In this document: positions 36,033-49,149 of the stretch, one piece after another
Numbering within the stretch: the first letter of the stretch is position 1
How the letters are laid out: every line of letters starts with the position of its first letter
Source of the DNA: Phocoena phocoena
Lineage: Eukaryota; Chordata; Mammalia; Artiodactyla; Phocoenidae
Assembly (NCBI RefSeq): GCF_963924675.1
Contig: NC_089240.1
Span: forward strand, 120,409,680-120,473,679
Length of the DNA: 64,000 nucleotides
Direction of reading: 5' to 3'
Program-made: the position numbers and the translations under genes
The notes under the pieces: model-generated
The model's database searches: none
The model's input: the letters and a program-made list of their open reading frames with translations, nothing else
What the model was told of the DNA's origin: nothing

Positions 36033-38414
36033 CTTGGCCCTCATTTCAAACACCTGGCTTTCCTAACCACAAAGGCTAAGACGGTCGTTTCCTCCCCTTC
36101 CCCCAACCTTGCTGTTTTCGTAGGTGCAAAGTAAAGAGAGCTAAGTTATAAATGGCAAGTATTTCCCCAGGACATTTCAGCTAATACTGCAGGGTCCGTT
36201 TCTTCAGGACCTATGTTCTGCCTAATCCACTTATTCAGATTGCAGTAGCTCCAGCCACAATACGGCGTACCCCGTACCCAGAAATGCTTTTGCTTAAAAA
36301 TGAAAAACTCTTTAAAACTAGCAATAGCTTTGAAACCAGCATTTGGCTGTCTTCCTGAACTCCTACAGTTAAACATTTACCATAATTGGTTGATGTTTAA
36401 AGGCCTCAAATCTAGACCAAAAATTCCAATGAGCAAAGGATTTATTACAACATTTGTGGATACTGTCCTACCTTCTATAGTATCCGTAAGATCTATTCAT
36501 ATATGTTTCAGTTTTTTCATTTTTGTCATTTCACGGGGGCTGCCTTCCGGATATATTCATGCAAATGTTTGCTTGGCATGGCATGTATACAGAGATGTAT
36601 GTACAATATTTAAGTGAATATTTAAATAGATATGGATATATATGCATATTTCTTTATGACCTTGGTAAATATTGCATCTTTCATAAAGAACCCTTCCCCC
36701 CCCATTGGCCTTAAAATTTTCATCATCTTCTCCTTTAAAAACAACCTAGAAGCAGAAATCGAGTGGGCAGCAATGGTAAAATTTCCTGTGTTCAATAGTA
36801 AAATCTATCATGAAATAGCATGGCTTAAGGAAACACTAAAGGATCCATCCATAACAACGTATGTACTTGTACAGCTCCTCTTAATAAGGTGAAATTTGTT
36901 TCCTCCATAGGTAGCAGCTGCAGTATGTTGAAAAATCCCTCTACTGCTGTACATTTGAACAAAACAGATCCTGCTAATTAAGAACTCACATTTGCATTAT
37001 TTCGTATAATGCAATTTGAAAGTGGTAATGGATACCAAAACAGGTTGGCATTTATTCTAACTGCAAAGGATTCAGGAAGCTATAATATATTTTATCAGGA
37101 TAGGGGAATTGTTTGTCCTTTACTATAAATGTTAACAAGATTCAATAGAATGAGCAAAAAAATTTTACCTGAAAATGTAATGCACATTCCAAGTACTGTG
37201 ATAGCTGAAAAGGCCAGGTTTGGACAGTAAATATCAGATGACTTAAATGCCTATCTTTATTTAACTTTAGAAACTGTTCTGAGAGTCGACTATATTTGAC
37301 TGCAATAACTGTGGAATGTTCTTTTTCATATAGGTATGGAGACAGAAATCTGAAAACAAGTACAACTAGAACATCAATAAATTACAATCAATAATAGCAC
37401 TAGGAACTTAGTGATTAATATCCAGCTTATTAAAATGAATGCTTTAATAAAAAATAGTTTGCTGTTTAAAAAATGATAAAGGGGATCCTCATAAGAATAA
37501 CATAGAAGTAACAGCTTCAATGCTTTCTGCTTTTTTTGCTTTCAAAATAATTTAAAAACCCGGTCCGTTAGCCCTGCAGTCTCATTTCTGTGTCCTAAAA
37601 CTACACTTGATATCCGTAGAGAACAATAGTAAACTAAGGGAAATTTCTAGCTTAAAAAGGAAGCAAATGTATAAGTAAAGTTTTAAGAAAACTCCAGTAC
37701 TGCTTATGGCAATCTGAAAGAAAAACAAAGTTGATGTTCTTCCCAAAATATATGAATACGAATATTGTGAGACAGATTTGTAATCGCCTCATAGTTTTCC
37801 TACAAATGTTCCACCGTACTTAATCTTGGCTTTGCAAAGAATGTAACTGGAACCATAGGACTATGCTGATCGACCGTGTCTCCCTCCTTCAGGGCAAATA
37901 AACAACTGCACCAGAAACTTCACCAAGCTCCTGGATATCCTTAATTCCAAAGGCAATTTTAGTCAATCAAACACTTCCAATCAAAAGTGATTATAACACC
38001 AATAAAACTTGTCCCTAGTCAGTAGTCTTTCACTTTCATTGTTTTCCTCATTTATTCTGCCTTGTCCTGCTGCTATTTAAAATCAAATGAGCTAAAAAAA
38101 AAAAAAATCAAATGAGCTTTCATTTTGGTGTCCTGGTATCAACGGATCATTCGGTGTATCCTAATTTCGAAAATGTATTTATACTCTGAGAGTTAAAAAA
38201 AAAATTGTGAACTTAGCATTTCTCTAAGTGCAATACAAGAAAGTTCTTAGGATGTTAATAAATCTTCTGGAAAGAGACCTTTCTGTGATCAACTAAGTTT
38301 AGAAGACACTTGATTCAATAAAGCTAAACAATTCTTTTAAATTTGGAATTTCTCAGCAAATTCAATTACATTAAAAATGAATTCTGACTTATAAGGGGAA
38401 AGGGATAGAGCATG

Positions 38415-38490
38415 TAGCATTTCTCAAACTTATTTGACAATGGAATCCTTTTTTTTTTTGGATCACATACACTTTGAGAAACCTTGTACT
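38415..38490 (+). mobile_element. Small hAT-like MITE relic
   Basis: The ends TTTCTCAAAC and CTTTGAGAAA are inverted copies, separated by about 45 bases including a T run. The pattern fits non-autonomous hAT elements in mammals. Confidence 0.5.
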
Positions 38491-38594
38491 AATTGCTCAA
38501 TTTTGCAAACTTTATGGAATTTAGGAGCTGAAAGGTAGCTTTCAGATCATAAACTAATCCATAACAGAGTAGCTACTATTGAGTCCCTCTTCTT

Positions 38595-38790
38595 CTAAGC
38601 CACGTTGCCTCCAAACATTATTTCATTTAGTTCTCTGAATCATACTACAAGGGAGAGATTCTTCTTCTTTAAAAAATGAGGTTCAGGGAAGTTAATTAAT
38701 TTGCCCTAGGTCACACAGTAGCAAATGACAGTCAAGATTTGACCCAGGTCTTTGAGGTCTTCCTGATACTTCACACTTCCTTGTCCACAG
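38595..38790 (-). mobile_element. MIR SINE
   Basis: Minus-strand MIR: AAAAATGAGGTTCAGGGAAG, then TTGCCCTAGGTCACACAGTA, then TTTGACCCAGGTCTTTGAGG. Confidence 0.85.
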
Positions 38791-40654
38791 AGGGATCAAA
38801 GCACTTTTAATTTTGAAAGCATAATTGATTTTTTCCCCAAAGGGAAACCCTTGGGACATAAATGTTTTGCAAGTATCAAAGTATTAATACTCAACACTAG
38901 AATAAACCAATAAAGGACATGAAAAACACTTGACATCAATTGTGCACAACAGGGTCTCAAATCAGCTGATTTTACCCTTTGCCAATCACGGGCTTGTTTC
39001 ATCCATCCTGCTCTTTCAGATTTCATACCTGAGTTGATTCTGAACCTGTGATAGTGTCTCAATGGTTCCTTATTCCAGACAGTTGCCTTTGCTACTGTCC
39101 AATGGAGCCATGCAGAGCAGTAATGTTCATCCCTAGGCTTATTCCATCATTAAAGACAAAAGAACTGTTATCTGATAGGGCACACAGTGAATTGGAAGAG
39201 GTGAGATTAGTTGATTAACTGATTAGATTAGATTAACCTGACCTTCCATTTTGCCCAGGCTACCTCTTTAAATTACAGCTGGTAACCTGTGTTTTGTTTT
39301 GTTTTTTAAAAACCTAAGGTGTCAGCTGTTAATGTATTAAAGTCTGAGTACTCTAGGCATTGGATGATCTTTCACATCATATCCCATTCACAGATTTTTT
39401 TCTGGAGGATTAACAAAAAGAGTACCTGTTCTGAAGGATCTTTGTAATGTGGGCTTCTAATGAGTGCAGTACCTGTTCGTTTGGCTCCCTAGTACCACCT
39501 ATATTTTCTAGAATATCATTTTTCTAAGTCACAGATGCTGATATAATAGCAGCTGTTCTGTTTACCCATTTTCTTTCTGAGTATTCCCTAATTTAAAGAA
39601 ATCTCATCTTTCTCACTCACTGTCAAAGATTAGGGCCCAAAAACAAGCTCCACTGCCCTCAGACAACTGAAGATAATAAAGACGGTGAAATAAAAAGTAG
39701 GAAGTTAATAGCCAAACAATCTACTGTGAGAATTACTCCAATGGGCTGTACAAGTTCCATAACACCAACCAAAGCTTTGTCAGAAAGACAGAGAGGTGAT
39801 GAGAATCCTTCCATTTTTACCATGCTCAATTCTATCTGGGGAACCAGAGTACTGTCCCCAGCCGGCAAACCTTTTTCTTCATTTTGCAAAAATATTGACA
39901 ATCTTTTTTTTTCCCCAGTACTTTTATAAGAGTATTCATTTTCCTTAGAAATGTAAACTTAAAACCTTCCTTCAAAATTGATCTTGTTTCCAGACCCTCC
40001 TCTTTTATTTTAGAGATTCCTTCCGGATAATTCCAAACATGGGGCCAAATCAGGGGCATAAAACAAGGGGAAAAAGACATAATATGAAGAGATGAGTGAT
40101 GGTGTGACTGTATCCCAATTACTATATCAAAAATAAAATGTAGCCCTTTCTGAGGCTCAAAGGGTGAGTCAGAGGAAAGCAGAACATCTGCGTAAGCCAG
40201 TGTCATGTATCTGTGATTGGTTACCTTCTTTTTCAGTTCAAAATTGGAGCTTCCATTTCCCTGACCTGACTCAAATTGAATAATGTCTACCCACGAAGGC
40301 CTACATGAGGAAACTGTCCTCAGTCACATGCTAAGGGATCACGGTATAGGAAAATTTGTCATCACAGAGAATTCCTGCTTGATCTGTTATGGGCATAGGG
40401 CTGTTGTTAAGTATAGAGTTTCAGGGGTTAAAGGGACCTTAAAATTCTTACGGTTTAATCACTCTCAGTCAAAGCGGAAATCTTTGTCAGATGAACACTC
40501 ATTGCTTGAATACACCCAGTGATGAGGAACTCTCTGAGGGTCGAAGCTTCAGTGAATCACCTAGAAAATTACTTACAGAATTTTTGAGATCCTTACTGTT
40601 TTGTAAATGTAAAAGAAACATAAAATGAAACCTATCAGGATTTTAAAGAATGTG
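38791..40654. other. Intergenic, nothing recognised
   Basis: Single-copy-looking sequence. The 124-codon minus-strand frame at 39,832-40,206 lacks a convincing start context, homology or splice structure. Confidence 0.45.
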
Positions 40655-40850
40655 AAATTCGGAACCACATGGGATTGGGTGGAATTCTTGCTTCACTATT
40701 TGATAGTTCTATGATTTAGGGAAGTTAACTTTTCTGAGAATTCATTGTCTCCTCTGTAAAATGGGTATGACAGACTCAATCTCCCTGGGTTTTATGAGGA
40801 TTAACTAAGATAATGTTACAAAACACCTAGAATGGTAACTTTCTGACACA
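40655..40850 (+). mobile_element. MIR SINE
   Basis: Plus-strand MIR: GATTTAGGGAAGTTAACTTT, then CTCCTCTGTAAAATGGGTAT, then TTATGAGGATTAACTAAGAT. Confidence 0.85.
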
Positions 40851-41112
40851 GAGAATTATCATTTCCTTCTATTCATAAGTAGAATAAACTTCTACATATA
40901 CAGAAACCAAAGAATGCAAACTGTGTATTCGTTCCCTACCTGAGTCTATCTAAGGATGACGAGTAGAAGAGAGTGATGCGATTATTTGTTTGTTTTGCTT
41001 ATTTTTAACTATTTCAAAAGCTAGAAACCATTATTTAAAAATAAATCCATGGGTGCTTACACTTCCTGGCATCCTTTAGTTACTCTTCTAATTTCATCTA
41101 TTATTAGCTTTT

Positions 41113-41400
41113 ATCTATTTATTTTTAATTAATTTTTGGCTGCGTTGGGTCTTCATTGCTGTGTGCAGGCTTTCTTCAGTTGCGGCGAGCGGGGGCTACG
41201 CTTCGTTGTGGTGCACGGGCTTCTCATTGTGGTGGCTTCTCTTGTTGCGGAGCACGGGCTCTAGGCAAGCAGGCTTCAGTAGTTGTGGCTCACGAGCTTA
41301 GTGGCTCCGTGGCATGTGGATCTTCCCAGACCAGGGCTCGGACCCGTGTCCCCTGAATTGGCAGTAGGATTCTTAACCACTGCGCCACCAGGGAAGCCCC
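41113..41400 (-). mobile_element. CHR-type SINE (long older form)
   Basis: About 290-bp minus-strand copy with the tail at TAATTTTTGGCTGCGTTGGG and the head GGGGCTTCCCTGGTGGCGCA. It is flanked by TATTATTAG duplications (about 41,099-41,110 and 41,401-41,413). Confidence 0.9.
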
Positions 41401-41413
41401 CTATTATTAGTTT

Positions 41414-43218
41414 CTAAATGTTAATTTCAACAACAACCTCTGTAGAGCTGTGTTATAAACACCATCATTATTTTGAAAAGAGTCTTGCTTGCCTAGTCTA
41501 TAATCTCATCTTCTGGACTCTAGACCCACAAGAAGTGGGAAGTATCATTATTTCAACACAGTTCCTCATTATGGCCCTGGAGAGAATATTAAAAATATTT
41601 TTTTTCCTGAAGCCTGTCACTGAATATCTGTTTGGGAAAACAAAGAGAAAGGGAGAAAGAAAAGGGGGAAAAGGAACCAAAGTTTATTATATAGTTGCTA
41701 TTTGTACGATGTTATTTGTAGCGTTCTTTGTAACATATGTGCCAAAAAAAAAAAGTTCAAGTGACTTAGGGGCACTAATTTTATCATTTTATCTATAGAA
41801 AACATGTATTTTTAGAAACATAATAACTTGAAGAGCTAACGTTCTTCTATCCATATGATTATTCTGTCATAAGAGTGGCATATGTTGTTTTTAGAGAAAA
41901 GAAAGTCAGATCTGACAAGATATGATGCATTTATATCTAAGATCATCCTAGTGTGATAAATTATGTAATTAATTCAAACTCAGTCATCCAATAACTATTC
42001 CGACAGTTACAGTGTCCATATGCATGTATCTGAGCTACTATTAATTGACTTTTCTCAGAATATTCATTGCTAGAAATGAACTCTAACTTATCTGGATTTT
42101 ATTTGTAGCTCCCTATAGTAAAAATATTCTAATGTAAAAAACATTCAAGGTATGACCTCTAACTAATGTATTTTTCAGAGAGTAGAAGTTGTTGGGCATT
42201 TTACTTCTACTTATAGTTGAAACTATTCTATAAAATTTCATTTTTATTACCTTTATGGATGAGAGAATACCCAGGAAATCAAAACTATAGGATCCCAGCC
42301 CTCAGAGCAATGCAAAAAAATTACAAATGGACCATATAATGATGACTCCTCTCATTTCTCTGCCTGCGTGCGTTTCAGGAGATGTGAGTTTCCTGAGCCT
42401 TGAAAGGAGAAGGGTCTCATTGATAGTCACTCTGATTTTGTCCTTGAGAATCTGTCCTACGTGACAAATGGCAGGGCATCCCTGTGTGTGGCCCTGATCA
42501 TCCATCCCTACCCCTTTGTGTACACTTAAAGAGGGCTTCTGGTCAAAGTAGAGAAAATGCCATTTTCCAGTTTAAATTTTGGTGACTTGTGTTGATCAGT
42601 TAGCCAGTTACGTCTTGCAAACCCAAAGACTTATAAGTTGAATGTCTCTAAGTCAACACTGACATTTAAACTTGAAGTTAAATATACTGGCAAGAGCTTC
42701 TATTTTGTTAATAAGTGTTTGTAAAAAGTTGTAGGATTTTATAAAAGGGAAATTTCTAAAGGGGGGGTGTCTTGCTATAAAAGAAGTTGAATTTGGTAAA
42801 CATTGGAAACTATAAGAACTGGTGATTAAGTGGATGTTAATTCAGAAGGTATATATTTTGGCATCTGTTTTTTCAGCTCATTATTAAATATTATTATGTA
42901 AAGTATCTCTAATTCATTAGAGAGTCTGCTTTTATCATTTATTAAGACTAGTGGCAAGAATAGATTGGCCTAGAGGGGAAGAATGGATAAAGGAGAAACA
43001 AATGACATTTTAGCATAGGAAGCATATAATATATAAATTACACATAACTCTCAAGTAGGTTTTTTCATCATTCAAATCATTACCCACTTCAAGTGATTAC
43101 TTTTTTTAACCAAACATTTTCCCTCTTCCCCACTCACTGGAAATTCTGTATTAATCACATTTACACTCAGAGCTTTTCTGGAAAAAGACAAGTTTAATCC
43201 TCAGCCTTCCTAGAGAGC
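41414..43218. other. Intergenic, nothing recognised
   Basis: AT-rich. The 126-codon plus-strand frame at 41,418-41,798 is low-complexity and not protein-like. Confidence 0.45.
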
Positions 43219-43231
43219 CACACTGCTTCTT

Positions 43232-43438
43232 TTTTTTTTTTTTTTTCCGGTACGCGGGCCTCTCGCTGTTGCAGCCTCTCCCGTTGCGGAGCACAGGCTC
43301 CGGACGCGCAGGCTCAGCGGCCATGGCTCACGGGCCCAGCCGCTCCGCGGCATGTGGGATCTTCCCGGATCGGGGCACAAACCCATGTCCCCTGCATCGG
43401 CAGGCGGACTCTCAACCACTGCGCCACCAGGGAAGCCC
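43232..43438 (-). mobile_element. CHR-type SINE
   Basis: Near-consensus minus-strand copy. The duplication CACA(C/T)TGCTTCTT (43,219-43,231 and 43,439-43,451) has one mismatch. Confidence 0.94.
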
Positions 43439-43711
43439 CACATTGCTTCTTATACCACATGGACATAAACTCTCCCAAATTAAAACAAACCTGTACCACT
43501 CCCTCTTCCTATCCCCATCCCAACTGTTGATTTGGTAGCTTCATGTTGAATGAGTCAAAATGTATATTGAAAACAAATTAGCATGTTTTTCTCTAGCTGT
43601 CCTAGCAATAAAAAACTGCCTTTCCTTTCAGAGTCCAAGAACTATGAATTCAAGAAAATATGAAGTTTAGTCAAGATAGCCTGACTGCAAATAATCTGCT
43701 CGACCATCAAG

Positions 43712-43865
43712 TTCAGTTCATTTTTAAGCCTTTATTGAATACGTATTACACATGAGGCTTTTGAACAGCAAGGTGAAAGTCACTGCCTCTGTCCTCCAAC
43801 TTCTCTTAGTTCAGTAATAAAGCAGATGAGACTATGTTATAATAAACAATATTCTAAAATGTATT
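43712..43865 (-). mobile_element. L2 3' end relic
   Basis: The plus strand reads AAGCCTTTATTGAATACGTA and then CACTGCCTCTGTCCTCCAA, the reverse complement of the L2 end. Confidence 0.55.
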
Positions 43866-46107
43866 GAATGGAAATGCCCTTGAACCACTGAAGGCACATT
43901 TTTAAACTTTACCAAATTTCTTGTTTTTATTAAACATTGTGAAATACTATAGTTGAAGGCAGTAATGATAGGCTTCCATGGCACATATTCAAGGAAATTA
44001 AGAAAATCAGAACATTGCCTTCCATCAAATGGCAAGGTCAACAACTTGTATGTCCTTCTGGAGATGACACAGTCCAAAACTTTGGTATTCCTCCAGAATA
44101 CAGACTCAAAATTTACCATGTGCCAGGCATCTTTGGAAAGGACATTAACCGGAAATGTTCTATAAAATAAGAAATTAAATCATTTGGAAGGGCCAGAAAT
44201 GGAAAGAACCAATATAACCAAAAGAAACAAAATAAAAGAGGACACCAAAACAGTAAGATCTTTTCAAATTCGATGTCCAAAACATGAAAGATTCAAGAAT
44301 GGTGACATAAAAAGGAAGACAAGCTCATGTTGGTTTCAGGTGTGTGAACATTATATAGGCATGGTAGGGACTTGACTTCTCAAGTGGAACTGAGTGAAAT
44401 ATAATGATAACTGTCTTTTCTACTTAGTATATATATGAGTAGTGATCAAGAAGCAACAACCCAAAACCCCCAACTTCTTCTCAGGATGTAAGTTACTGGC
44501 AATAGTAGCCTAAATCTATGCAGATTTGGTTTTACATTATTACTTTTTCTTTTTTACTGATATAAAAAAACGTGCTACAATATTTAAATAGGTCATTTGA
44601 AAAATATTTCAAGAAAGAGGAATCTTACTGAAATTACCAAGACTGCTTACAATCCCAAGCAGTTCAGCCTTGGGATTCCTACCTCGGCCTGACAGTGCTG
44701 CCTTCTAATTGTTGTTTATGGATGCCAAGAGACTTTACACATTTCTTTTTGGTTTGTTTGGACTCTTTTTTCTAACATGGTATTTAATTTGTGCTTTTGC
44801 TCAGTCCATCACCCATATACAATTCTTGAGGGAATGCTGCATTTGAAGTTGAACTGAGATTCCGTGAGAACTTGGGTAGTCAGGATTTTACCTGAGTTCC
44901 ATTGCTTTACTGCATAAACAAAACTCACCCCATCCCCACTGGCTCCCTCTTCCCAAAAGGAAGAAAGAAAAAGAAAAGCCAGAAGAGCAGCCATCCCCAG
45001 ACATTTTGTGTCCAGCATCTTACACTGAAATCTGCCTTAGCTATTCCATTTACATGAGGTTTAATTTTTTTTCTTTACAAAATTATTTGGGAAGAAAAAA
45101 ACACATTTTCCCTGCTTTGCTTCTGTATTATTATTTGACTGATTTTCAGTTTATTAGTCATTCATCTGGATTGGAACCTGTGTATTTTCCCAAAGGTTTA
45201 AAATGGAAAATGATTTCTTTCAACCATATTGAATCTCAGCTCAAAATTCTTTTTCCATATCTAAGAAGATTCACAGATATTTTCAAATTAATGCTTACAA
45301 CACTCTCGTAGAGTATAAGAAAGACATCATAATAGCATCATTTATAATATAAGAAACAGATTAGAGCTAACTTGATTACGGTTCTATTAGTTAATAAGTT
45401 AGGAACAAGGAAAGAACAGAAATAGACAAGGTTTAAAATCCTGGATCTCCTGGTTCTCAGTTCGAGGTGCTAAAATGTTCTTCTATGACTCTCTAAGGCA
45501 GGTAACTGCAATATAGTCATCATGGATGAACAGGAAAAACGGTTTTGGAAACACTGAAAGGAACTGGAGACTGGAACCTACTGCTACTGCCAGGGTAAAG
45601 GGCAGCTGTTGGGGGCACTGCCTACAGGATTAGTGAGTAATAAGGAAGGACCACGTCCCTTGTCTCTCCTCCAAACTTACAGACTCTGTCTAGCTCCCCA
45701 TTGGCAAAACTTCACAGGCGTCCAGCTAGCAAAGGAGAAATGTGCTTTGCAGCCAGCATCACAGAGAGTGTATAGAAGCTATAGAAACATGTATTTGAAC
45801 CTGAGAGACCACTCTTCAGTTACTTAGCATCCATATCCATCCTTCTACACATATTTAACTTTTTATACAACAAAACTCTACGCTTTCTCTCCTTCCTCCA
45901 AATGAAGATACATCTCCCTTCCCCCACTGCAAAGCCCTGACATGATGTCCATCTCTAGCTGATATGAAATACTCTTTTAATTTCACCTAAATATTACATA
46001 ATCTAAAGACTAACTTGTAAAGTTAACTGCCAGCAACAATCCTTATAGAAAATAAGGAGAAAAGAGGAGAGAGGAAAAAGAGAAAGTGTGGGTGTGAAAT
46101 TATCTTA
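43866..46107. other. Intergenic, nothing recognised
   Basis: AT-rich sequence with scattered short open frames (about 60-100 codons) without coding pattern. Confidence 0.45.
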
Positions 46108-46117
46108 TATATGTGTG

Positions 46118-46171
<54 letters not shown>
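46108..46171. repeat. Compound (TA)n(CA)n microsatellite
   Basis: An alternating TG/TA stretch followed by about 20 uninterrupted CA units (46,129-46,169). The longest simple repeat in the window. Confidence 0.95.
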
Positions 46172-46172
<1 letters not shown>

Positions 46173-46394
46173 GATATGTAATTGCATGGTAATTAGCACT
46201 CCGATTCAGCCCCCAAACACACAGATGTTGATTATATTAGAAAATATTGAAAAATATTTTGTAAAAATTTTTAATAAGAAAAGGTTTATTTCTATTACAT
46301 CACAGCAAGTGAGGGATTTAAACTGCTGTACTGGTTGGATCACGGAAGGGTAAATATATGTACCTCTGAGTAGAGACTCTAACAATATCTACCA

Positions 46395-46523
46395 GAGAAA
46401 AATATTGAATACACACATGTATACACAGATATACACATATATAAAATAAATATATAGTATGTATTGTATGATAACTACTATATATATAATTACATATACA
46501 TATATGTACACACACACACACAA
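46395..46523. repeat. Cluster of short TA/CA repeats
   Basis: Degenerate ATACACA/TATATA runs ending in a CA run at 46,508-46,522. Probably a decayed microsatellite. Confidence 0.75.
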
Positions 46524-46880
46524 CAAGCAAAGGAGGAACTTGGCATAGCTGCTCCAGTATTTTTTCTTTCATGAGGCTGCAAATAATATAACTACCTTCT
46601 TTCACTGCCCCTTCCATATTTGCTTTCCCTTAAGTCAGAACTCAGCTAGGCTTTGTTCTTTCCCTGATAGAGTGACCCAAACCCCAAACTTTCATCCTTG
46701 AAGGCTTTGAATTCTTAGTCCTGCCCCTCACCCCCCGTTTGCATTAGTTTTCCGTTAAGCTTTTCTGTTGGTCATGAATGTATTAAGAGGCAGCATGGAA
46801 GGACTAAGAAGGCAGTTCCAAACCTAATCCTTTCTACTTCAGCAACCCAAACTATCCTTGGTAATCAGAATTACTTTTTT

Positions 46881-47086
46881 TTTTTTTTTTTTTTGCAGTA
46901 AGCGGGCCTCTCACCGCTGTGGCCCCTCCCGCTGTGGAGCACAGGCTCTGGACGCGCAGGCTCAGCGGCCATGGCTCACGGGCCCAGCCGTTTCGTGGCA
47001 CGTGGGATCCTCCCGGACCGGGGCACGAACCCGGGTCCCCTGCATCGGCAGGTGGACTCCCAACCACTGCGCCACCAGGGAAGCCC
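46881..47086 (-). mobile_element. CHR-type SINE
   Basis: Minus-strand copy with a 24-base T run and the usual head. An A(A)GATTACTTTTT-type duplication flanks it (about 46,867 and 47,087). Confidence 0.93.
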
Positions 47087-47849
47087 AAGATTACTTTTTT
47101 GAGATGGAAAAACTATGGGTGGCAGGCAGCTTTCATTGGTACATTGTTTAATAATATCATGGTTTATTAAATTACAACTGTTACTGATGCCTGCCTTCCA
47201 GATCTCTTGGCCTGGTATGGCCACAGCAGGCACCATGGGCTGTATCCTGAAGAGTGGCACAATGGAAAAGACTAGTAGGTAGTTGTACACACTGTCCTGG
47301 GCAGCCTGGTGGAAAATGTGGATAACTCAGCAGATTGATTTTGGTTAGACTTTTTAAATGAAAATTCAAAGTAATTATAGTGATTTCCAAGCTTGCATTC
47401 ACCTTTCATTTGTGATAGTAACAAAACAGGCTATTGATTATAGGACAACAGGTAGATTTGACAATTCAATAATGGATCAATTTAGGGGAACTACACTGGC
47501 CTTCCACAAGTTAAATACCTTTGGTCCAGGCAAGCTCTCCAAACTTTCTTCTTTTTCCTTTATACTGGCTTCACACTTTACCTTGTGTTTCTCTCACATT
47601 TTTATTTCTGCCATATGTCATAGCCCCTGAGGGTCCTCTTCACTATCAGACTGGCTGCAGAATAGGATTTAGCAGTTTCTCTCTTTTTTGTCCCCTTAAA
47701 TATCCTTCTTAATTAAAGTGTTTTCCTGTTAATCACTATGTGTGAAAAGATTGAGGCAAACAGAAATACCATTACTTTACTCATTTAAGAAATCATTTTT
47801 GAACACTTATTTTGTGCTGGGAACTATGCAAAGCACTAAGATTTGTTTT

Positions 47850-48060
47850 GTTTGTTTGTTTGTTTTTGCGGTACACGGGCCTCTCACTGCTGCGGCCTCT
47901 CCCGCCGCGGAGCACAGGCTCCGGACGCGCAGGCTCAGCGGCCATGTCTCACGGGCCCAGCCACTCCACGGCATGCGGGATCCTCCCGGGCCGGGGCACG
48001 AACCCTTGTCCCCTGCATCGGCAGGCGGACTCTCAACCACTGCGCCACCAGGGAAGCCCC
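47850..48060 (-). mobile_element. CHR-type SINE nested at an L1 end
   Basis: Minus-strand copy with a (TTTG)n tail. A perfect 12-bp duplication AAGATTTGTTTT (47,838-47,849 and 48,061-48,072) flanks it. Confidence 0.95.
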
Positions 48061-48072
48061 AAGATTTGTTTT

Positions 48073-48160
48073 AAGGTATTTTTTAAAAATTTTATTAAAG
48101 TATAGTTGATTTACAATGTTGTGTTAATTTCTGCTGTACGGCAAAGTGACTCAGTTATAA
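48073..48160 (-). mobile_element. Very short L1 3' end insertion
   Basis: The last about 85 bases of an L1 in minus orientation (GTTGATTTACAATGTTGTGT). Its own duplication CACTAAGATTT lies at 47,834-47,844 and 48,161-48,171, outside the SINE. Confidence 0.85.
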
Positions 48161-48819
48161 CACTAAGATTTTAGAAGTGAAACTAAACAGTCCCCGCCCT
48201 CCTGGAGATTACAGTTTTAGGAAATCGTCTGATGGTGGTTATATGGATCTCAGGCAACTTTCAGTAATTGCAGTCATTGTCCTTTGTCTATGTTTTCTTA
48301 ATTTCTTGCTAGATTAGGATAGTATCTCTGTTTTCTTTTAAAAAAAATTGTCCCCACCAATCTGACATTAAGAGAAAATTTGAAATCAGAGCTGTTTACA
48401 AAAAAGCCTGCAGCCCATGGCATTGGATGCGAGGCATAACTGCTTAGACTCTGGTCCAAAATAAATTCAGGCTCGCACCATCATGATACTTGGCGATCAT
48501 TTTCATAATCTCTGAGTATGTCCCTCTCTGCCACCTAAAGTTTACCTTTATGATTTCCTTGTTTAAGGCAAGTGGCTTCTTGCCTGCCTTCATTTCTTGT
48601 ATTTCTCTTGGGAAGTCTCCAAATCCGAGAGTCTTACACTGTCTTCCCTGTTTCTGCCCTCTGCCTTGAGTGAATGGTTTTCCTGAAAACCATTAATTGA
48701 CCATATTTTAAGATTGGTTTTGTATTCAAGGAAATTGTGATTTTTTTTTCACCTACTGTTCTAGTTAATGAACCTTCATCCATGAGCCTGATCTCTCATT
48801 GGCCCTCATTCATCAATAA

Positions 48820-49005
48820 TCATTGAACTTGCTTTGTGTCAGGTACCATTTTAGGTGTTTTTTATGTATAATTCCATGTAATCCTTATAACAAGCCTAGG
48901 AAGAAGACAATATTATCTCCATTTTATAGTAGAGAGAATTGAGACCCACAGAGGTGAGTTGCTCAAGGCCACATGGAATCTGTGTGATCCTAGTGGATGG
49001 TGTAT
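48820..49005 (-). mobile_element. MIR relic
   Basis: Minus-strand MIR: TAATCCTTATAACAAGCCTA, TATTATCTCCATTTTATAG and TTGCTCAAGGCCACATGG. Confidence 0.75.
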
Positions 49006-49149
49006 TTTTTTACCAAGGTCTTGCTTCTAGCGTCTCATAAGATAACCCGTAATAAATGGGTTCCTTGTAAGATTTAATCGCGTATAAGAACAGTGTGAGT
49101 CAATAGTGCATGTGGTGGCCACGAATGCAAATAGGCTTGATTAATGAAA

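Larger units (their letters stand above)
34871..38414. other. Upstream flank of SLITRK4, no gene seen
   Basis: Starts moderately GC-rich (to about 35,700) and becomes AT-rich. No interspersed repeat is evident for about 3.5 kb. This low repeat density around the promoter suggests retained regulatory sequence, but no specific element can be named. All open frames are short and without coding character. Confidence 0.5.
47775..48235 (-). mobile_element. L2 relic split by an L1 fragment and a SINE
   Basis: The left part TTTGAACACTTATTTTGTGC, then CTATGCAAAG, continues at 48,172 with GTCCCCGCCCTCCTGGAGAT. This is the reverse complement of the L2 end, with the insertion at CACTAAGATTT. Confidence 0.65.
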
